Assembly: GCF_020906515.1 (NCBI RefSeq)
Contig: NC_085852.1
Coordinates: forward strand, 496,001 to 560,000
Length of the DNA: 64,000 bases
Direction of reading: 5' to 3'
Source: Vanrija pseudolonga
Lineage: Eukaryota > Basidiomycota > Tremellomycetes > Trichosporonales > Trichosporonaceae
Shown here: piece after piece, positions 35,761-46,826 of the stretch
How the letters are laid out: every line of letters starts with the position of its first letter
How positions within the stretch are numbered: the stretch's first letter is position 1
The notes under the pieces: model-generated
What the model was told of the DNA's origin: nothing
Database searches by the model: none
The model's input: the letters and a program-made list of their open reading frames with translations, nothing else
Translations under genes and position numbers: made by a program

Positions 35761-36688
35761 TTATCGAGGCACGCCGCTGCCGGACCTGGCTGCATGATTG
35801 ATTGATTGACTGGTGGCGAGCGTCGTGCGTGCTCGCTCGCCGCTACCAAACCGGACGGATCCGCAGGTACAGACTACGCCCACACCAGCTAGACGCCGCT
35901 CTGCTGGAGCTCCTCTCCGCCTTCCTCCTCTCCGCCCGCTCCCCTCTGCGTCCTGGAGCGGCACCCAGGTGTCAGTCACCACCTCCCCCCACCCCTTCCT
36001 GCACCGCGCGCTGCCCATGACTGCCCACCGCACTGAAGTGGCCTGGCCGTCAGTTACATGCACAAGTAGCTCGAACCACGGGTTCCTCAACCTAAAGGCA
36101 GCCTCCTGGCGACCCCGAGTTGACGTTAGTGCCCTTGTGGCGCACATCTGCGCGCGGATGCGGTGTATGCAGTACACTTTGTGGCGTCGCCAAGGTTTGC
36201 TATGCACGGCAATCGTCGTGGACCACGCACGACAACGGCCCGGATAGCGAGCGACAAGAGTACGCGTGTGGGTGGGCGTGCCGTGCCGTGCGTGCCGTGC
36301 GCGTGCGTCACGACAGTGTCCACGCGATTGCGTTTGGGGGTACTGCTGCATGTGAGATGTGATGCGTGTGCGTATCAGGTATCAGCGGGAGCCAGTTTCG
36401 CGGAAACAAGTGGAGCCATCTCGACGCCTCGCCGACACATGCGTAACAGTAACGAGTGTGCATGACAAAGAGCAAGGAAAAAACACATAGACACAACTAT
36501 ACGTGTGTGTAAGGCAAAAAACAAGCTATAGTGCAGTGACACTGGTACCGATGGAAAGGCCAACCTTATGGCACACCAAACCGGTCTACTCTTCTTCGGG
36601 AGGCATAATTCGGCACCAGCCAAATCACCGCAGCCACATTCGCGTGGGCACATGTGAAGGCGCTTCGCTCCACAAAATGTGGCAGAGC

Positions 36689-38617
36689 CTAAGTCGCGCC
36701 AACAACCTTGACACCCGCACGCGCGTCGAGGGCAACACCGAGCGCGCGCACCCACTCGGCCGCGTCGGATGTCTCCTTCGTAACCTTGGGCGCCTCGCCA
36801 GCAGTGATGCCAGCGAGGGTCGAGAGCATGCGCTCGACCTCGGGCTTGAGGGCCTTGGCAACACGAGGTCCCCACTCCTCGGCGGGTCCGAAACCAGACA
36901 GAACCTGGCGCTCGTACTCGGCCTTGGTCCAGCCCCAGATTTCGCCAGCCTCGCGGATCCGAAGGGTCGTGGCACCGCCCTTCTCGCTGACGTAGTTGAC
37001 GTGGCCTAGGGCAACGTTGGTGCGGCGGATGATGGCGCTGAAGAGCGAGACCGACGGCAGGTCCTCGAGGGCGTCATCGAGCTTCTCGTCCTCCTCGTTG
37101 TCAATGTCGTCGCGGAGGCGGCGGACCGAGGCCAGGGTGCGCTCGGCGCCGTTGGGGCCGTGGAGAGCGGCCGAGCCGATAACAGCAGACTCGAGCGCCT
37201 CAATGGCCTCGAAGACTGCCTCGCGGGCAATGTGCTCGGCCTCCTGGTCGCTGCTGTCAACCGCAGTGGGCGCGGCCGTTGGCGGCTGCACAAGGCCGCC
37301 AACGAGGCGCTTCATCAGGCCCTCAAAGGAGAGCAGCGCGTGGGTGACAGGGTCGTGGGCCGGGCCACGAGGAGGCGACGGGGCGCGCGAGGCGGCGCGC
37401 GAGGGCAGGATGGAGAGCTGGGTAATCTTGGCCAGCGAGGGCGACGGGGCCACAGTGGGGCGGCCCTCCTTGTCCTTGACCTCGGTAAGAGCCTTGGCGA
37501 TGTGTGTCGGGCTCGGGGTGCGGCTGAGGGGCGCACAGGGCTCGTTCTCGCCAATGAGGCGCATGCCCTTCCACACGACCGACACGACAACCTTGGCCAC
37601 CCAGCCCTCGCCGTCGTGCTCGCATGGCTTGGCAACAGTCTCAAAGACCTTGCGGGCACCATCTACACGGCTGGCGAACTGCTGAAGGCAGCAAGGGACC
37701 GTAATGGAGCGGGGGTGGCCGCTGCCAGAGGGCTCCTTGGTCACGCGGGCAGTAGGAGGGTTGCTGAGGGTCTTGGTGACGGGCACGTCGGCAAGCGGAA
37801 TGGTGGAGGGGCCCGAAGGCGACTTGTGAGCCACGCCGTCGGTGCGCGAAAGGCTGCCCTCAAGGTCGAGCTTGACAGCAAGGAGAATGGGACGAACAAC
37901 CTTGCTGACGATGAAGTCGAGCTTGTCCATGCTGGGACGAAGCGTGTCCTCGACGAAGCGAGGGTACGCAGTCGTCTCGAGAACCTGCTCGAGCTTCTCG
38001 CACGTCTCCCATGCAGTGTGGGCGATTGAAACCGCGAACAGCTGGGTAGGGTTGAGGGGCGTGATGGTCGAGGTGAGGTTGAACGCGGCCGACCACTGGG
38101 CGTCCGACAGCGCAGGCATAAGGAGCGAGTCGAGACGGTTGATGTAGATGGCCAGCGAGCGGACCACCGTGCGAAGGACAGCGCGGAGGAGGTACGTGTC
38201 CGCGGGAGGCGGAGGAAGCTCCTTTGCGATGCCTTCACCGATCGTCCAGCCAGCACCCTTGCGGGCACCCTTCTTGGCCTTGAAGTCGATGCCCGAGCAT
38301 GACTTGTTGACCGTGTCGGCGAGGCGGAGACCGATAGCGTCCATGTAGCCGCCCTGGGGAGTCTCGGGACCGCTGCCTGGCAGACCAACAACAGAGTTGC
38401 GAGGGGTGGCGGGACGAGATCCGGTAGGGCTGGTGTTCTTCTTAGGAGCGGCCAGACCGCCGGGGGCGGCGGCGGGAGTGGCCACACGAGACGCAGGGAC
38501 GGGAGGGGGACCCAGCGGCTGCACGGCGGCCGAACCGGAAACGGCCACGCTCGATTGAACGGGCGTAGCAGGGCGAGCCTGCTTGTTGATGAGCGGGAGC
38601 GAGCGAATGGCGTTCAT
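36689..38617 (-). CDS. Unrecognised 642-aa protein
   Basis: A single exon from ATG 38617 to a stop at 36689. Residues 1-90 are low-complexity Pro/Ala/Ser with several Thr-Pro sites (likely disordered). From about residue 90 on, it looks folded and mainly helical: MDAIGLRLADTVNKSC, LLRAVLRTVVRSLAIYINRLDSLLMPALSD, SIAHTAWETCEKLEQVLE. A second Ser/Pro-rich spacer (about 360-420) precedes a C-terminal helical part with the acidic stretch DDIDNEEDEKLDDALEDL and IWGWTKAEYERQVLSGFGP. There is no signal peptide, membrane helix or catalytic motif. The composition resembles a cytosolic scaffold or regulatory protein. No family is recognised and no function is claimed. Long ORF-poor flanks lie on both sides. 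Confidence 0.8.
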   Translation of the reverse strand: MNAIRSLPLINKQARPATPVQSSVAVSGSAAVQPLGPPPVPASRVATPAAAPGGLAAPKKNTSPTGSRPATPRNSVVGLPGSGPETPQGGYMDAIGLRLADTVNKSCSGIDFKAKKGARKGAGWTIGEGIAKELPPPPADTYLLRAVLRTVVRSLAIYINRLDSLLMPALSDAQWSAAFNLTSTITPLNPTQLFAVSIAHTAWETCEKLEQVLETTAYPRFVEDTLRPSMDKLDFIVSKVVRPILLAVKLDLEGSLSRTDGVAHKSPSGPSTIPLADVPVTKTLSNPPTARVTKEPSGSGHPRSITVPCCLQQFASRVDGARKVFETVAKPCEHDGEGWVAKVVVSVVWKGMRLIGENEPCAPLSRTPSPTHIAKALTEVKDKEGRPTVAPSPSLAKITQLSILPSRAASRAPSPPRGPAHDPVTHALLSFEGLMKRLVGGLVQPPTAAPTAVDSSDQEAEHIAREAVFEAIEALESAVIGSAALHGPNGAERTLASVRRLRDDIDNEEDEKLDDALEDLPSVSLFSAIIRRTNVALGHVNYVSEKGGATTLRIREAGEIWGWTKAEYERQVLSGFGPAEEWGPRVAKALKPEVERMLSTLAGITAGEAPKVTKETSDAAEWVRALGVALDARAGVKVVGAT

Positions 38618-41600
38618 CTTGAGCGATCTGTGTGTCGGCTTAGGTACAGATCGGGTAGTTTTTGTTGAGATTTAGTTGGGTTCTAAAGAAGAAGTTGATG
38701 TTTTTGTTGGAGGGTTTTCGAGAGTGGAGCGGTGTACCAGGAGTATCCCGTGTGCGGCGGGAGACTGGCGGAAGGAGGGCGTGCGGCGGCGGGGGGCTGT
38801 ATTATCCCATTCGTTGACGAGGCTCGTCGAGGATGAAGTGACAAGGAGCTGCGACTAGCAGCTGGGCGGGCGCGCGCGGTGTTTACTTGCTAAAGGGCAA
38901 GTTAGGGGGGCTTCTCACCGCTGGCGAGGAGCGTGTAGATGAGGGGAGGGAGGCGGAGTTGGGACGATCCGGCGGAGAGGCTGTGTATCGGCGGGCATGC
39001 ATGCGAGCGGGGGGTTCGAGTCGATACGGGTTGTTGTGCATAGCGACGGAGACCGGGACCGAGAGTGGCGGCGGCGGCGGGAATGGTGGGAACAACGACG
39101 AAAGCGGGAGGGAACAAGGAACGTGCTTGTCAGCGACGAAGCTTCTTTCAACATGTTTGTCTTGTTCGCACTCGGTCGCTCGCGCTCGCTGGTGCGAGGA
39201 GCGAGGTCGACGAGGCGAGCAAGACCATGCAAGGATACCTACCGGACGTCCAGTTTCAGATTGTGTTGACCACTACAAGGAAGCTTAAACTTCTTCATTT
39301 ATTGAAAGGCCGGGGTGGGGCGGCAAGGGCTGAGTCTGTGTGTTTGGTGTTGGCGAGAGACGGTGTGCTCTGCGCTAGGTTGCTCGGCGCTGTTTGTGCG
39401 TCGGGCTGGGTGTGGGTTGTGCAAAGAAGGCAAAAGAGTAGCAGAAGAGCTAGAGATGGAGAGTTGTTGTAAAGATGAGCAAGAAGGAGCGACGAGATGC
39501 AGCAGAATGGCCAGACTTGTTGGGAGGAGACACGCCGAGTGAGATGAAAAATGGGGCGCCCTGATTGGCTGTTTGCCGACGGATGGTGAGAATTTTGCTT
39601 CCGCTGTACGGGCACACGACCAAAATGACTGCCAATAACGATAAAGTAGAGGTATTGGAATTCGCTTTTGGATTAGACTATGCTTACATTCCGCCGTCAT
39701 CATCATCAACAACGACGAATGCCTCTAAATCGCGCACGTTGTTATTTCCAGACACTTTGCAACAAGAGAAGGACTGTCGTATCTCGCTCAACAAGTGGAT
39801 CAACGTGGGCCGCAATGACTGCTTTGGCCAGGCTCGGATCACCACATCAGTGACGCAGGACGTCTGTGCATAGCCCAAGTGGTGGGCGGCTATGTCTTGT
39901 CCGCGCGCGGCAAAGCAGTGTGCAGTGGCGCAGTAGGTGGTGTGCACTGCCCGGGCTGGCGTTGCCGGTGCTGCCCTTCTCGCACCACTCGCATCGCACT
40001 GCCTGCCTGGGTGCGTCGTTCGGAGCATGCCGATGCGGGTCCGAGCCCGCGCCGCCCGCACCGCCCACCGCCATGATTTGACGCGCCAGTCGCGTACATG
40101 CGCGATATCGCCACCGCCCTGTGAGGGATCGGCGCCACGGCTCGGCTCGGCTTGGCGGGTGCGAGCGAGTCGAGTGGCGGGTGGCGAGAGTAGCGACAAC
40201 GAGCGAGCGAGTCTGTTGATGAGTCTTGTCAAGGTGGCAAAGTCGCAACTGCATGCAGCTGGGGACAGACTGACCACTGGGTGGCAAACATTTCTCGCTA
40301 TCCGGAGCCGCCGAATGCCGACGTCATGACTCGACCAAGCATCCGCAGCATGCACGCAGCAGGTGTACGGCACCGCGTGCGCGGGTGCTCATCCCAGCAC
40401 AAGCACAATGCACAGCCCACACTTGGCCGTCACTGTAACACACCACGACGACGCTGTCTCACTCTGCGTGCGTGCGTTGCATCGCATCTGCATTGTCGAT
40501 CTGGACGGCACGCGCCCGGGTGGTGGTGGCGGCACTGAATTGTATCAGCAAGCGAGTAGGCAGGCGCCAGGCACGCCCACGCCCAGCGAGCTGCTGCATG
40601 ACCTTGGCAGTGGTGGTGGTCAGCAGGCCAAACGTGACGCTCGCCACCACTGCATTGAGTCGAGTCGACGACGCTGCCGTACCAGCCTGCCAGAAAGTGG
40701 CGATCACGAATCAATCGGCGCCTGCATTCAGTGCTGGAGCAGTCGGTGTGATGGAGCGCGCAAGCGAGTGCCGTGGCGGTGCCACGGCACGACCAAGCTG
40801 GGCTCATTGTATCGCCCTCGCGGGCATCACGGTCCGCAGCGGCCCGCGCCGCTGATCCACTCCCGTGCAGTGTACGCAAGTGTGTAGATCGGTTTTGGCG
40901 ACGGAGACCCCTAGGCACAGCGTCACGGCCTGGGTGCGCTGGTTTTGCCACTCGAACTCTGCTGCCACCACCTCGCACTGTTACCTCAACTCGCTCGTTC
41001 ACAGTGTCGTCTTGTGCCGATTGTCCCCCCTCTCATCATGTCGTGTTTGGCCAACTGTTCCTTTGTTGATTGAAAACGCCGAGAAGATGTGACGGCCGGC
41101 GAGGTGACGATCTCCCGAGCGGGAACGATGATGGAACGTTTCGTCCCGGCTGGCACACATGCACGCACCTCGGATTTGCGCAACTCGCCCGATATAAACG
41201 CACTGTACACAGCAGAACTCGCCAAAAACCACACCCAGGCCCCCCAGAATCCGTCCCACCATCCATCGGAGGTGCGCCAGACGAGCGGTAACTTGACTGT
41301 AACTTGCGTCACGTCTGTCGAATTATCGTCCCGCCGCTGCCTGTGGTCCGTTCACGTGTGGGGGTGATGCGTGCCCTGCCCTGCGCGGGAGCGATAGACG
41401 CTCAGTGACGCACCGAGTGACATCCCTCACTGGCTGGCGGGCGTTCGCAGCTGCCAAGTGACCGCTAACCGACCGAGAGGCCGCGACTCGCCGTCATGCC
41501 GGCAAAAGCGGCCTGAAACGCGGCGACCGCGTCCATCCATTGCGCCGCCGTCTCCACTTGACCGTTCCGTTCCAGATCTCTCGACACGAAACGCGAAGCA

Positions 41601-42678
41601 GGCGCTCCCGGTCGTCAAGCGGCTGGCTGTGTGGAGCGATGGACAGGCAGTGGCTGGCCCCCGTTGTCGAGTCCATGCCGAAAGCGCGTCAAGGTGTGCG
41701 TCAGTCGGGTGCGTCTTGCTCGGCCTCGTTGCTGCTCGTCGCGACGTGACTGATTTTGTCGTCGCCCACCTACATACCGTGCCTCCCGATCACTCGGTAT
41801 GCTGGAGCACTACCATCGCCAAGCAAAGCAAAGTCGTACTCCATACCATGGTCAGCTGTTGCAGCGTGTACGTATCGTGCTCCACCGACCGACGCGGGTG
41901 TGCACTGCGGGATTGCGCGGCTACTCTGGCTGGCGGGCGGCTGTTGACGCTTCTCTCGCCGCACATGTGCTGTTTCAGCTCGCTTTCGACTCTGCCGCGG
42001 GATAGTGGGTATGTCTTCCTGCCATCTGCTGGCATGGCGGATCACGTATCACGTCTCACGTATGTATCACCTTCAGAGCTAGGATATGGAACATGCATAG
42101 GCAGGCTGTGGGGGAGAATTCTGCGCCAGCGAGCCGCCGCAGGATTCGGCTTTGCGGATTCTCGACTCCAGTCGACAGTACCCGGAATTTCCCCTCGACA
42201 AAGCCAGACCAGCCAGGATTCTCGCAAAACTAACTCTGACACGAGGCCAGAACTCACACAGACACGAGCTGAGCCGCCAGAGTAAGCCAGCCCAGAACTC
42301 TGAAATCTCAGACGAGGCGACAACACTCGACGCTACTCGTGTGCCGTGGCGTTTCTGGTCGCCGTCTCCCTACGCGTCGTCGTCGTCGTCGCCGTCGCTC
42401 AGCCGTGTCGCGCAGCATAACCTCGGCGGTCGGTTAATGCCCCTCGGCGATACAATGCTGCCGAGCCCCGTCGAGCCGTGGTGTGGATCAGGTCGCCGTG
42501 TCTGGCTGGATGTGGCATGACCCCAGGTCAGTCAGTCTCAGCGCGATTGATTCGCTGGTGACACCTGTCTGTCTGCCTAAGAGCTCAGCGCCTATCGCGC
42601 TGGCTGGCAGGAAGCACTACCGTACTACCCCAGTCGAACGCTTCCTGTATGTACACTACGAGCAGCCGCACGCACCAT

Positions 42679-42684
42679 TATATA
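42679..42684 (+). promoter_or_regulatory. TATATA box of a possible plus-strand transcript
   Basis: TATATA followed by a CAACC/ACCACC-rich leader-like sequence. No ATG occurs on the plus strand from here to 43199, over 500 nt, as expected for a transcribed leader or by chance. Confidence 0.3.
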
Positions 42685-43198
42685 CTCGCCGCGCTCCAAC
42701 CTCCCGCAACGTGACCACGACACCAGAGGCCACCACCACCATACCCCCATTCCCCGCTGCCCAACAAGAGCGCAGCGAAGACGCCGCCCCCAGCCACAAA
42801 GCTGACATATCTCTCCCACCCCGACCGTGGCGGGCGAGATACGGGCCTTATCGTGCGACTGCTTAACCATAAGCGGTTGGGCGGGGTGACGGGCGGTTAG
42901 TCGCTCGCTCGCTCGCTCCTCGCGTGCGTGTGTTCGCCGTGTGCTTCGGCCGCGGCGGAGTCGTCGTCGGGAGCGCCGAGGCCCCCGGTCGGTCGATCCG
43001 TCGGTCGGGCCGCAACCAGCGGCGGCCTACGCCGAAGACGACGCGGCACCCTGAGCCGCGACGACGGTACTCACCACAGCCGCGGAGTTTTCGACGCCGC
43101 GAGTTTTGGTGGGCACGGCGTAGGGTGGGGTAGCGTGCCCGCGCCTTGTGGGGGAGTTTTGAACGCCAGGTCGAGCAAGGCCAGGTCGACCCACACGG

Positions 43199-43447
43199 AT
43201 GTTTCACCCCGCCCTTTGCGGCGCCCACGCTGGCACCCTTCTGTTCGTCGCCGAAGCGTCTGTGGTGGGCTGGACCGCGCCACGCAGCTTCGAGATCAAC
43301 GCCACGCCACGCCACGCCATAGACACACGGTACTGGGCTAGTTTGTGCCTGCTGCTCAGCGGCGCCGGCGTCACGCTGCTGCTGCTGCCGATCCTCGGCG
43401 CGCCCAAGTGTTTCAGTGACATCGTTGCAAGTGTGGCGTGGCGCTGA
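43199..43447 (+). CDS. Doubtful 82-aa ORF with a hydrophobic segment
   Basis: Begins MFHPALCGAH and contains YWASLCLLLSGAGVTLLLLPILGA, long enough for one membrane helix. It is the first ATG downstream of the TATATA box at 42679. Nothing about it matches a known family, the start context is weak, and overlapping frames are equally open, so it may be chance. Listed only because the surrounding 5.5 kb has no better candidate. Confidence 0.15.
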   Translation: MFHPALCGAHAGTLLFVAEASVVGWTAPRSFEINATPRHAIDTRYWASLCLLLSGAGVTLLLLPILGAPKCFSDIVASVAWR

Positions 43448-44123
43448 TCGCGCCGACCCTGCGTTCGATCGTGATGACCGACGGCGAGGGCGACTGCGTG
43501 GCGGGTCAGTGTCGTGCTTGGCGACACACCGTCCACAGACAGACTGAGGCTAGCGAGACAGGACAGACCTCGCGCTTCAGCACGGCACGCGGCGGCGTCG
43601 CGTCCCAGCGTCGCGTCCCCCGCACGTTCTGGCGTCATCAGTGGCTGTGGTGATCGCGCCGTGATGATCGTGGCGTCAGACTTTAGTGATCGCTTCTCGA
43701 GTTAGTAGCAGGGGTATGTAGACGTGTGGGGGTGGCTTGGCTGCTTGTCGTCGGATCCGTCTTACTCGAAGGCCTTTGTTGTTGAGGTGGGGGTCGTCAT
43801 CGTGTATAGGCATGAGGCATGGTGGTACAGGAGGGCAGCGTATTAACCAAGGAGGAAGGGAAGAAAATAAAATTTAACGAGGTTAGAGGTGGAGCGAGGC
43901 CGAGGTCGGCAGGCGGGGGAGGGAGGGGAGGCTCGCGAGCGAGTCTGGCGGATGGTGGTGGTGGTGGTCGGCGGCGTCGCCGTCGTCGGAACCGGCGGCA
44001 GCGGACGCGGCGGCCGTCGAGCTCGAGTCCCGTCGGAGAGAGTTTGCGCGCCGTGTGGTTTCACCTTCACTGGGCACGAGTCAGGGCGGGTTCTAGAGAG
44101 GGGGCTGAAGGTGTGATTGCAGA

Positions 44124-45581
44124 CTATGTGGTGTCGGAGGTCGCGTCCGAGTTCGTCTTTTGCAGCTCTAGCCGCTGGAGCTGTTTCTCGACGAAGCGAA
44201 CGTGTGATCTGGGTATTGTGTCAGGGGGTGTTCGTGGCGTGTCTCTCATGTCTTCTCTTCCTTCGCGTCGTTGTCACTGAGTCTGCCCCATCGCAACTTG
44301 TCCCCATCGCAAGTCGTGGGCATCGCGAGTGCCCCGTTGGCGATTGCCCTCTTCGCGATTTCCCCTCCACAATTGCTCCCCCTCACCACTGCTCCCCTCC
44401 CCCACCTTCTTCCCTCCCAACCCAACCCCCGCTGCACTCACTTAACCCGCAAGTTGGCGACATAAGTCGCCTGCACGATGCCGTCGGGGCCAATAAACAC
44501 AGTCTTGCGCTCCGGCACCGAGCCCTTGCCAAACAGCCACCCCTTGACGCCGTACACCTTGTTGACGAGGTGGTCCGTGTCCGACACGATGGGGTACTGG
44601 AGCCCGTGCTTGTCCTGGAACGTTGTTTGGTTCTCGATTGCGTCTGCGGAGGGTGGGGGTACGGCGTCAGTACCTCCGTCGACGAAACAAACGAAACGCA
44701 GCGGAGAGGACATGGTGCCACGCGGTGTCGGGCGTCGTGCGCTGTCCTCATACAGGGTGGTCGCGGGCGTCGCAATCCGCCGCCAGGCGCATGCTTGCAA
44801 GGTTGCTGCGGCAACCAAATGCGCCGTGCACGCAGCAGCTGGTCGCGAGCAAGTCAAGTATGGTGGGCAGCGCAGCTGGCGTCGCGGATCAAGCAAGACC
44901 CGCCCACTCCCGCCGCCGCCACACCACCGCCTCGCGGAGTCTCCTCGCTTCGGCGACTGCGTATCTGCAGCGATCCCCGACGGATCGCCATCAGATCTGG
45001 CCCGCCCTGGCTGGCTGGCCGTATCCCAGAAACGAACTCCACCAGCCAGCTGACAAAGGCCGGCGCCGCAGCCAGGACAACCCACTCACCGCGACTGATG
45101 CCAATGACCTCGAGGTCTGGATGTCTGAGAAACACCGTGTCCTTCTCTTGCGCGTCCCGGAACGCGCATGCTTCCTTGGTACATCCTATTGTCATTGCTT
45201 TCGGGAACTGTGGGCGGGTGGGTGTCAGTGAGGTGGTCTCTTCTTTTTCTGGGTCTCTTGTTCCCTCCCGCGCGCCATCCGTCGGAAGCGGCACAAGGTG
45301 GGTGGCCAACACGCACAAAAAAGATAGCGATGGGCTTTTGGAAGTGTCAGCGGCGTCTGAAGTCGGCAGAAGAGGTCTCGGGTCGCGCGAAGCGAAGTCT
45401 GGGGCGTGCGGCAAGCATAGCGAAGAGCAAACCCCGCAACAACGACACGACGCACCTTCTTGCCGATGGGCGGGGTGTACAGCGCCCCAGTCCCCGCAGA
45501 GGGGAGGTTGAAGCTCGGCGCCTCGAGCCCGACGAGCGGGTCCTCATAGCCAAACAGGTGCTGAATGGCGTGGGTCGTCAT
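44124..45581 (-). CDS. PrxQ/BCP-type peroxiredoxin (Dot5-like), five exons
   Basis: Exons 45581-45456, 45334-45317, 45207-45090, 44643-44442 and 44208-44124 give 182 residues. The thioredoxin fold starts GLEAPSFNLPSAG. The 18-nt second exon encodes PIAIFF and joins to FPKAMTIGCTKEACAFRDA, restoring the peroxidase motif. The peroxidatic and resolving Cys are five apart (GCTKEAC), as in bacterioferritin-comigratory protein/PrxQ and yeast nuclear thiol peroxidase Dot5, which reduce peroxides at the expense of thioredoxin. VIGISRDAIENQ, YPIVSDTDH and KTVFIGPDGIVQATYVANLRVK complete the domain. A stop appears to follow NLRVK, but a gtgagt donor there and a cag acceptor at 44209 add a final exon, a 27-residue amphipathic tail (SHVRFVEKQLQRLELQK). 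Introns 1, 2, 3 and 4 (121, 109, 446 and 233 nt) are far longer than elsewhere. Confidence 0.82.
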
Positions 45582-46826
45582 TATTATTATTGGTGTCGAG
45601 TGGCGACGACGGAGAGCGAGTGGGCGTTGTGAGGAGAAAGAGTGCCCGGAGCACGGGGTAGTAGTAGGTATGTGGTGGAGATCGATGATGCGCTGCTGGG
45701 CCAACAGGCTGAGCCTGAGTCTGAGCTTGTCACTGCTAGGCACGCCCGAGAGAACTCGGCGTCGGGGTGGGCAGAAGGGGTCGTTCGGAGCGGAGTGCGT
45801 GCGTCGTTGTCGGGCGGTCGTGGGGTGGCGACTGGCGAAGAGGGCTCGAGGGGTAACGAACAAGGTGGTGAAGGAGACTGAAGTGACCAAGAAACACAAA
45901 CAGCGAACGCGACGATGAGCTGCCAGCAACGTTTTACATGGGGCATCAGGCATCAGGCATCAGGCATCCAGGTATCAGTCAGGTATGATCTTCAAGATCT
46001 GATCTGCTCTGCGCTGTGCTGCGCCACGACGCCGCGACCGACGGCCAGCGCATACCCGCATGACACAGCGGCCGCCAGCCGACAGCGCGCCGCGCGCCCA
46101 CCCCGACTGACCCGACAGTGTGCTGACCGAGCCACAGCCAGGCAGAGCCGAGGTTGGAGTGTTCGGTGTGCACGTAGAGTGGGGGAGGGACGAGAAGAGG
46201 GGCACAAGGAGACAGGAACGGGTTCGCTGCTGCCGCCGCCGCCCGCCTGCGCCGCGGAGAGTTCTTTGCAGAGATAGATCTGGACAGCGCGCAAACGAGC
46301 CGTGACTCGACCCGCGGGCTATTCCTGAGGCAAACCTCGTCTTGATCTGGACCGCTCGAGCAGCGAGGCACCGCGCCAGAGGGAGAGCGAGGGCCATGCC
46401 ACGCCGAAACGAGCAACGGCGAGCACCTCGCGCAGGCAGGCGAACAAGCAAGAACAGAACAAGGAGAGACGTGTTTGGGCATGGCCGCTATACTGCCCGT
46501 CTGCCTTGCTTGCCCCACCTCGACTTCGACAAGCCCTTAAAGGCACGGGGAGAGTCCGACCTCGGCTCGAGATCAACTTGCCGCTCCTCGCCTGTCTCGG
46601 AGCCAATATGCATCCTTGCCGCCTCGCCTCGGCCAATGTTGTCATAATGAACACACACTGGCTGGCTCTACTAAAATGACAATGACTCGGTGGCGCTGAC
46701 CCCAAGCCATTCCAGCACTCATCACGGGAGGCGCCTCTGCGGTTAGAGCGTGCCAATGACGGCAAAGCATTCCAGCCATCAACACTGTAGAGACGGCGGC
46801 AACTGCCCGTGTCTAGCCCGCTCTAT
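45582..46826. other. Peroxiredoxin promoter / HGH1 3' region
   Basis: 1.2 kb between two minus-strand genes. Several short frames are present but none has conserved character. Short GGCATCA repeats occur at about 45941-45967. Confidence 0.55.

Larger units (their letters stand above)
19769..36688. other. ORF-poor block B, 16.9 kb
   Basis: No recognisable protein gene, tRNA or transposon domain was seen in either strand across this span. Open frames up to about 350 codons occur (for example 32822-33877 minus) but are Arg/Cys/Ala/Pro-rich, overlap long frames on the other strand and show no family motif. From 19.8 to about 24.1 kb the plus strand is strongly G-rich, which fits a minus-strand transcript feeding the cyclin; a canonical 64-nt intron pattern (22914-22851) lies there. 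From about 24.6 kb on, base asymmetry fades and tetranucleotide tracts dominate (GAGC, CCAG, GTCA, GTGC, GGGC). It could be regulatory DNA, non-coding RNA loci or a centromere-like region; sequence alone cannot decide. Confidence 0.6.
38618..44123. other. ORF-poor block C, 5.5 kb
   Basis: The first part (38618-39560) is probably the promoter and leader of the 642-aa gene; a donor-like ggtaggt on the minus strand near 39235 hints at a leader intron. A short, noticeably AT-richer islet spans about 39560-39830. Beyond it, frames are short and motif-free. A GATATAAAC word at about 41190 and a TATATA at 42679 suggest plus-strand transcription starts, but only one weak small ORF follows (43199-43447). 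Confidence 0.5.

Noticed and set aside
38990-39030. GGTTCGAGTC word resembling a tRNA B box
   Set aside because: The flanking bases cannot pair into a T stem, and no A box precedes it.
39565-39873. 102-codon plus-strand frame in an AT-richer islet
   Set aside because: No family match; the islet fits better as the promoter of the minus-strand 642-aa gene.
10295-44123. Transposon, telomere or CRISPR content in the gene-poor blocks
   Set aside because: No reverse transcriptase, integrase or transposase motifs, no long terminal or inverted repeats, no telomeric TTAGGG-type arrays and no spaced repeats were seen by eye. A repeat-library search would be decisive.
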